Assembly (NCBI GenBank): GCA_030750665.1
Contig: JASMHR010000003.1
Location: forward strand, 1 to 52,922
Reading direction: 5' to 3'
Source: Candidatus Poseidoniaceae archaeon
GTDB lineage: Archaea > Thermoplasmatota > Poseidoniia > Poseidoniales > Poseidoniaceae
Length of the DNA stretch: 52,922 nt
This document shows positions 50,677-52,922 of this stretch, piece by piece. The notes below the pieces were generated by a model. It saw only the letters and a program-made list of their open reading frames with translations. It made no database searches and was not told the DNA's origin. The position numbers were made by a program, and so were the translations under genes. Every line of letters begins with the position of its first letter. Within the stretch, counting starts at the first letter, position 1.

Positions 50677-51456
50677 ATGGCCATCGAGATATCTTCAGAA
50701 GATGGAGTCGCAATCATTCGAATGACAGGCGAGACAGCGTCGAATTCCTTCTCCAGAGAATCGATGAGGAATATCGTTGAGGCCATAGATTCCGTATTGA
50801 GCGACAATGATGTTCGTGCTGCGGTATTGACCGGAGAGGGTAGATTCTTCAGTGCAGGGGCGGACATCCGAGGTTTTCAAGATGCAATTGATGATGGTAG
50901 CATTACTTCTTTCATCCATGACTTGACTGGGATGTTGCATCCTCTTATTCTACGCATGAGGCGTTCATCCAAGATTCTGGTTGCGGCAATCAATGGGGCA
51001 GCCGCAGGAGGAGGGCTTGGTTTAGCACTGGCTTGTGATGCAAGAATAGTCGGTGCGGATGCCAAATTAGCCGCCTCCTATGCCGGAATTGGTTTATCTC
51101 CAGATGGGGGCACCACATGGCTGCTTCCTCGATTGGTTGGGGATCAGGCAAGCAAGCGCTTCTTCCTCGAGAATCAGGTCTGGAATTCTGAAGAAGCTCT
51201 TTGGCACGGAGCGGTGGACCATCATGTCTCGAATGAAGAATTGATATCCAAGGCAGTTGAAGTGGCAAGAACATGGTCAAGATGGGGAGCACATACGCGT
51301 GAGGCGACCAAGCACCTTCTCGACGTCCAGACCACGCAAGACCTTGAGGTTCACTTGAGTCATGAGCGGCTTCTTATCGAGGCAGCCGGAATAACTGAAG
51401 ATTTTGCAGAAGGTGTTGATGCCTTTCTCAACAAGAGAGAGCCCGATTTCATCTAA
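50677..51456 (+). CDS. Crotonase-family isomerase (PaaG-like)
   Basis: 259 residues. FFSAGADIRGF and NGAAAGGGLGLALACDARI form the oxyanion hole. The first hydratase glutamate is replaced (GGGLG) and the second is missing in LAASYAGIGLSPDGGTTWLLPRLVG. The SPDGGTTWLLPR segment with its aspartate is characteristic of PaaG-type 1,2-epoxyphenylacetyl-CoA isomerases and delta3-delta2 enoyl-CoA isomerases. It is therefore likely an isomerase, not a hydratase. Coupled to the aldehyde dehydrogenase gene; convergent with the sod maturation protease, 2 bp apart. Confidence 0.88.
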   Translation: MAIEISSEDGVAIIRMTGETASNSFSRESMRNIVEAIDSVLSDNDVRAAVLTGEGRFFSAGADIRGFQDAIDDGSITSFIHDLTGMLHPLILRMRRSSKILVAAINGAAAGGGLGLALACDARIVGADAKLAASYAGIGLSPDGGTTWLLPRLVGDQASKRFFLENQVWNSEEALWHGAVDHHVSNEELISKAVEVARTWSRWGAHTREATKHLLDVQTTQDLEVHLSHERLLIEAAGITEDFAEGVDAFLNKREPDFI

Positions 51457-51458
51457 TG

Positions 51459-51752
51459 TCATTCAGACAGTTCGCTCCGAAGGTATCCCAGAATCAAATC
51501 TTTGCTAACAGGTCCGAAGTTGTGACTGTCTTCACTGGCCAACGGGTCAGGATTATCTCCTTGCAGAATATATCGGCCTTGCTTCGTCGCAATAATTCTC
51601 TTGACTACCGTAATCGTTGGTTTCAGAGGGTGTTGTGCTACCACTATATCGTCAATCTGGAGAACCGAATCTCCAATTGCTTTGAACTCTATCTCATCAC
51701 CATCTTTGAGAGTCGGCCACATACTATCGCCGCGGATGACGACGGTAATCAT
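51459..51752 (-). CDS. sodX: S26/S24-type peptidase, probable nickel SOD maturation protease
   Basis: 97 residues. VIRGDSMWPTLKDGDEI holds the catalytic Ser (GDSMWPTL) and VVKRIIATKQGRYILQGDNP the catalytic Lys and the QGDNP box of signal peptidase I-like enzymes. There is no membrane anchor, as in the stand-alone proteases paired with nickel SOD. It lies 9 bp after the nickel SOD gene on the same strand and would remove the propeptide to free the N-terminal His ligand. Confidence 0.88.
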   Translation of the reverse strand: MITVVIRGDSMWPTLKDGDEIEFKAIGDSVLQIDDIVVAQHPLKPTITVVKRIIATKQGRYILQGDNPDPLASEDSHNFGPVSKDLILGYLRSELSE

Positions 51753-51761
51753 TCACTCAAC

Positions 51762-52235
51762 TCAAGAAGCGCGAATCCAAGGGACATCACGTTCCTTGGC
51801 TGCCCAGAACATGTAATGGATGACTTCGATGGCATCCATCAATTCCTGTGCATGGGCTGAGGAGACCTCTACCTTGCATGCACTGCATAATTTTGCGGCC
51901 TTCCAGAAGGTTTGATGAAGATCTGGAATCGATTCTAGATGCTGTGGCTTGAAGAAGTCGGTCCAAAGGACCAGTAGTTCCTTCTTGCATTTCTGTGCCT
52001 CCTCTTCCTTGATTGCGGCATAGCGACTCATGGTGTTGAGATATGCTGCCATTGCTGCTCCATCGTCAGTGTCTGGACAAACCAGTCCAAGCATCTTGTT
52101 GGTCATCGATTGCACGGCTTCACCAGCCACACGTGCGCTGGCAGGGTCGTATACTCCACATGGACCGTCGCAGTGGGCAGAGGCTTCAATTTTCATCTCT
52201 TCAGAGGGCATGGGCAACGCAGCAGGATTCTGCAT
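51762..52235 (-). CDS. sodN: Nickel superoxide dismutase
   Basis: 157 residues from ATG 52235 (an in-frame TTG at 52265 exists). The nickel hook HCDGPCGVYDP is complete: mature His1, Cys2 and Cys6, with the following Tyr. It begins at residue 21, so a 20-residue propeptide ending EASA must be cleaved. The helical remainder (YAAIKEEEAQKCKKELLVLWTDFF, HYMFWAAK) fits the four-helix bundle; mature length 137. It destroys superoxide in the cytoplasm as a hexamer. The maturation protease gene follows. The enzyme is mostly known from marine bacteria, so it probably came by transfer. Confidence 0.95.
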   Translation of the reverse strand: MQNPAALPMPSEEMKIEASAHCDGPCGVYDPASARVAGEAVQSMTNKMLGLVCPDTDDGAAMAAYLNTMSRYAAIKEEEAQKCKKELLVLWTDFFKPQHLESIPDLHQTFWKAAKLCSACKVEVSSAHAQELMDAIEVIHYMFWAAKERDVPWIRAS

Positions 52236-52307
52236 ATCAAGATGTGTGTGGTAATGGGAATCCAATCAATCGCATCATTGAAGATAGATGAACCATTTGC
52301 CGTCAAT

Positions 52308-52412
52308 ATGTCGTATGATGAAGTTGGTTCAATCTGCCCGGCTTGTGGCTTCAATATCGGGGTATTTGTCCCCGGAACTCCATGTCCCCATTGCGGTGAA
52401 CCTTTGCTCTGA
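52308..52412 (+). CDS. 34-residue CPxCG zinc-ribbon microprotein
   Basis: MSYDEVGSICPACGFNIGVF then VPGTPCPHCGEPLL: two CPxCG knuckles 15 residues apart, enough for one zinc ion. An upstream in-frame ATG at 52254 would give 52 residues but would lie close to the sodN start at 52235. Small CPxCG proteins are widespread in archaea, several affecting growth or biofilm formation. It diverges from sodN and converges on the 3-hydroxyacyl-CoA dehydrogenase gene 9 bp further on. Confidence 0.6.
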   Translation: MSYDEVGSICPACGFNIGVFVPGTPCPHCGEPLL

Positions 52413-52421
52413 ATTTCGGTT

Positions 52422-52922
52422 TCAGAGTTCACGTTCTTCTGCTGAGCCAGTAGACCAATCATAGATTCCCGTTCCGCTCTTTTTCCCAAGGTCTCCTTGA
52501 GAGACCAACCTTTCCAACAATGGATGGGGGGCGTAGGAGTCATCATTGAAGGAGCGCTGTAGATTGAGTAGGATATCTCTCCTTACATCAAGCCCTACGA
52601 GATCAGTCAATTCTAGCGGCCCCATTGGATGGCGATACCCAAGTCGCATTGCGGTATCGATATCCTTGGCACTGGCTACACCATCTGCCAACATGCGAAT
52701 GGCTTCGTTTCCTAGAACAACCCCGAGTCTTGAAGTGGCGAAACCAGGAATGTTCTTGACTAGAATACAGGTTTTCCCCATACCTTCTCCGGCCTGTTCA
52801 ACAATGGCAATGGTCTCATCAGAAGTAAGATCATGACGAACCAACTCAAGGAGTTTCATCAATGGCACGGGATTGAAGAAATGCATGCCTATGACGCGAG
52901 ATGGGTCGCCGACCACGGAAGC
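52422..52922 (-). CDS. 3-hydroxyacyl-CoA dehydrogenase, C-terminal part (cut by window edge)
   Basis: The frame is open to the window end on the minus strand. PSRVIGMHFFNPVPLMKLLELV carries the catalytic His (MHFFNP), VLVKNIPGFATSRLGVVLGNEA the Asn of the active site, and AMRLGYRHPMGPLELTDLVGLD the C-terminal dimer domain. It oxidises 3-hydroxyacyl-CoA with NAD in beta-oxidation or butyrate-type pathways. A fused crotonase domain, as in FadB, cannot be excluded on the missing side, but the visible C-terminus ends without one. The NAD-binding N-terminal domain is outside the window. Confidence 0.93.
   Translation of the reverse strand, partial: ASVVGDPSRVIGMHFFNPVPLMKLLELVRHDLTSDETIAIVEQAGEGMGKTCILVKNIPGFATSRLGVVLGNEAIRMLADGVASAKDIDTAMRLGYRHPMGPLELTDLVGLDVRRDILLNLQRSFNDDSYAPHPLLERLVSQGDLGKKSGTGIYDWSTGSAEEREL

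Overview
The window looks like a chromosome segment of a planktonic euryarchaeon, most likely Marine Group II (Candidatus Poseidoniales). This is inferred from gene content, not from a search. Archaeal markers include a ribosomal protein cluster L7Ae-S28e-L24e followed by NDK and aIF5B/IF-2, deoxyhypusine synthase, stand-alone Bud32, an archaetidylserine-synthase-type enzyme, an archaeal type IV pilus-like operon, and TATA-like boxes 20-70 nt before several genes. Coding density is about 95 percent. Many genes overlap by ATGA, several use TTG or GTG starts behind GGAGGTG-type Shine-Dalgarno sites, and I see no insertion sequence, integrase or CRISPR array.

Layout. 1-5.1 kb: end of uvrB, deoxyhypusine synthase, a leftward operon (lysine 6-aminotransferase, SDR-like protein, HAD phosphatase) and a LOG-type nucleotide hydrolase interrupted in frame by an 11-base G/C tract. 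5.2-5.5 kb: an AT-rich gene-free region with a degenerate duplicated module. 5.5-10.7 kb: a double PRC-barrel protein, tRNA-Ile, PRPP synthetase and the ribosomal/IF-2 cluster. 10.8-13.5 kb: a MoxR ATPase, ParA, a small ribbon-helix-helix-like protein and an unknown protein. 13.5-23.7 kb: six leftward genes (surface protein with calcium-binding repeats, giant coiled-coil protein, CDP-alcohol phosphatidyltransferase, zinc-ribbon protein, HTH regulator, P1B metal ATPase). 23.8-31.4 kb: sugar-phosphate phosphatase, thioredoxin-like lipoprotein, a 47-residue membrane protein, agmatinase, a 1049-residue surface protein, tRNA-Gly, arsenate reductase.

31.4-43 kb: a cysteine-free Mrp ATPase with a DUF971 partner, a PAP2 enzyme fused to a propeller-like ectodomain, NadA, Bud32, CrcB, RdgB, a proline-rich membrane protein, a crotonase, an ABC exporter and a UPF0200 kinase. 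43-48.4 kb: a five-gene type IV pilus/secretion operon (motor ATPase, two platform proteins, two pilin-like proteins). 48.5-52.9 kb: 2-phosphoglycerate kinase-like protein, aldehyde dehydrogenase, a second crotonase, nickel superoxide dismutase with its maturation protease, a tiny CPxCG zinc-ribbon protein and the end of a 3-hydroxyacyl-CoA dehydrogenase.

Themes: cell envelope and surface (secreted multidomain proteins, pilus operon, PAP2 fusion, lipid headgroup synthase); metal, fluoride, arsenate and oxidative stress handling; translation with hypusination; and acyl-CoA/aldehyde catabolism. The loci most worth testing are the cysteine-free Mrp with DUF971, the ParA/RHH pair with an inverted repeat between them, the palindrome in front of the metal ATPase, the giant coiled-coil protein and the pilus operon with a hairpin at its mRNA start.
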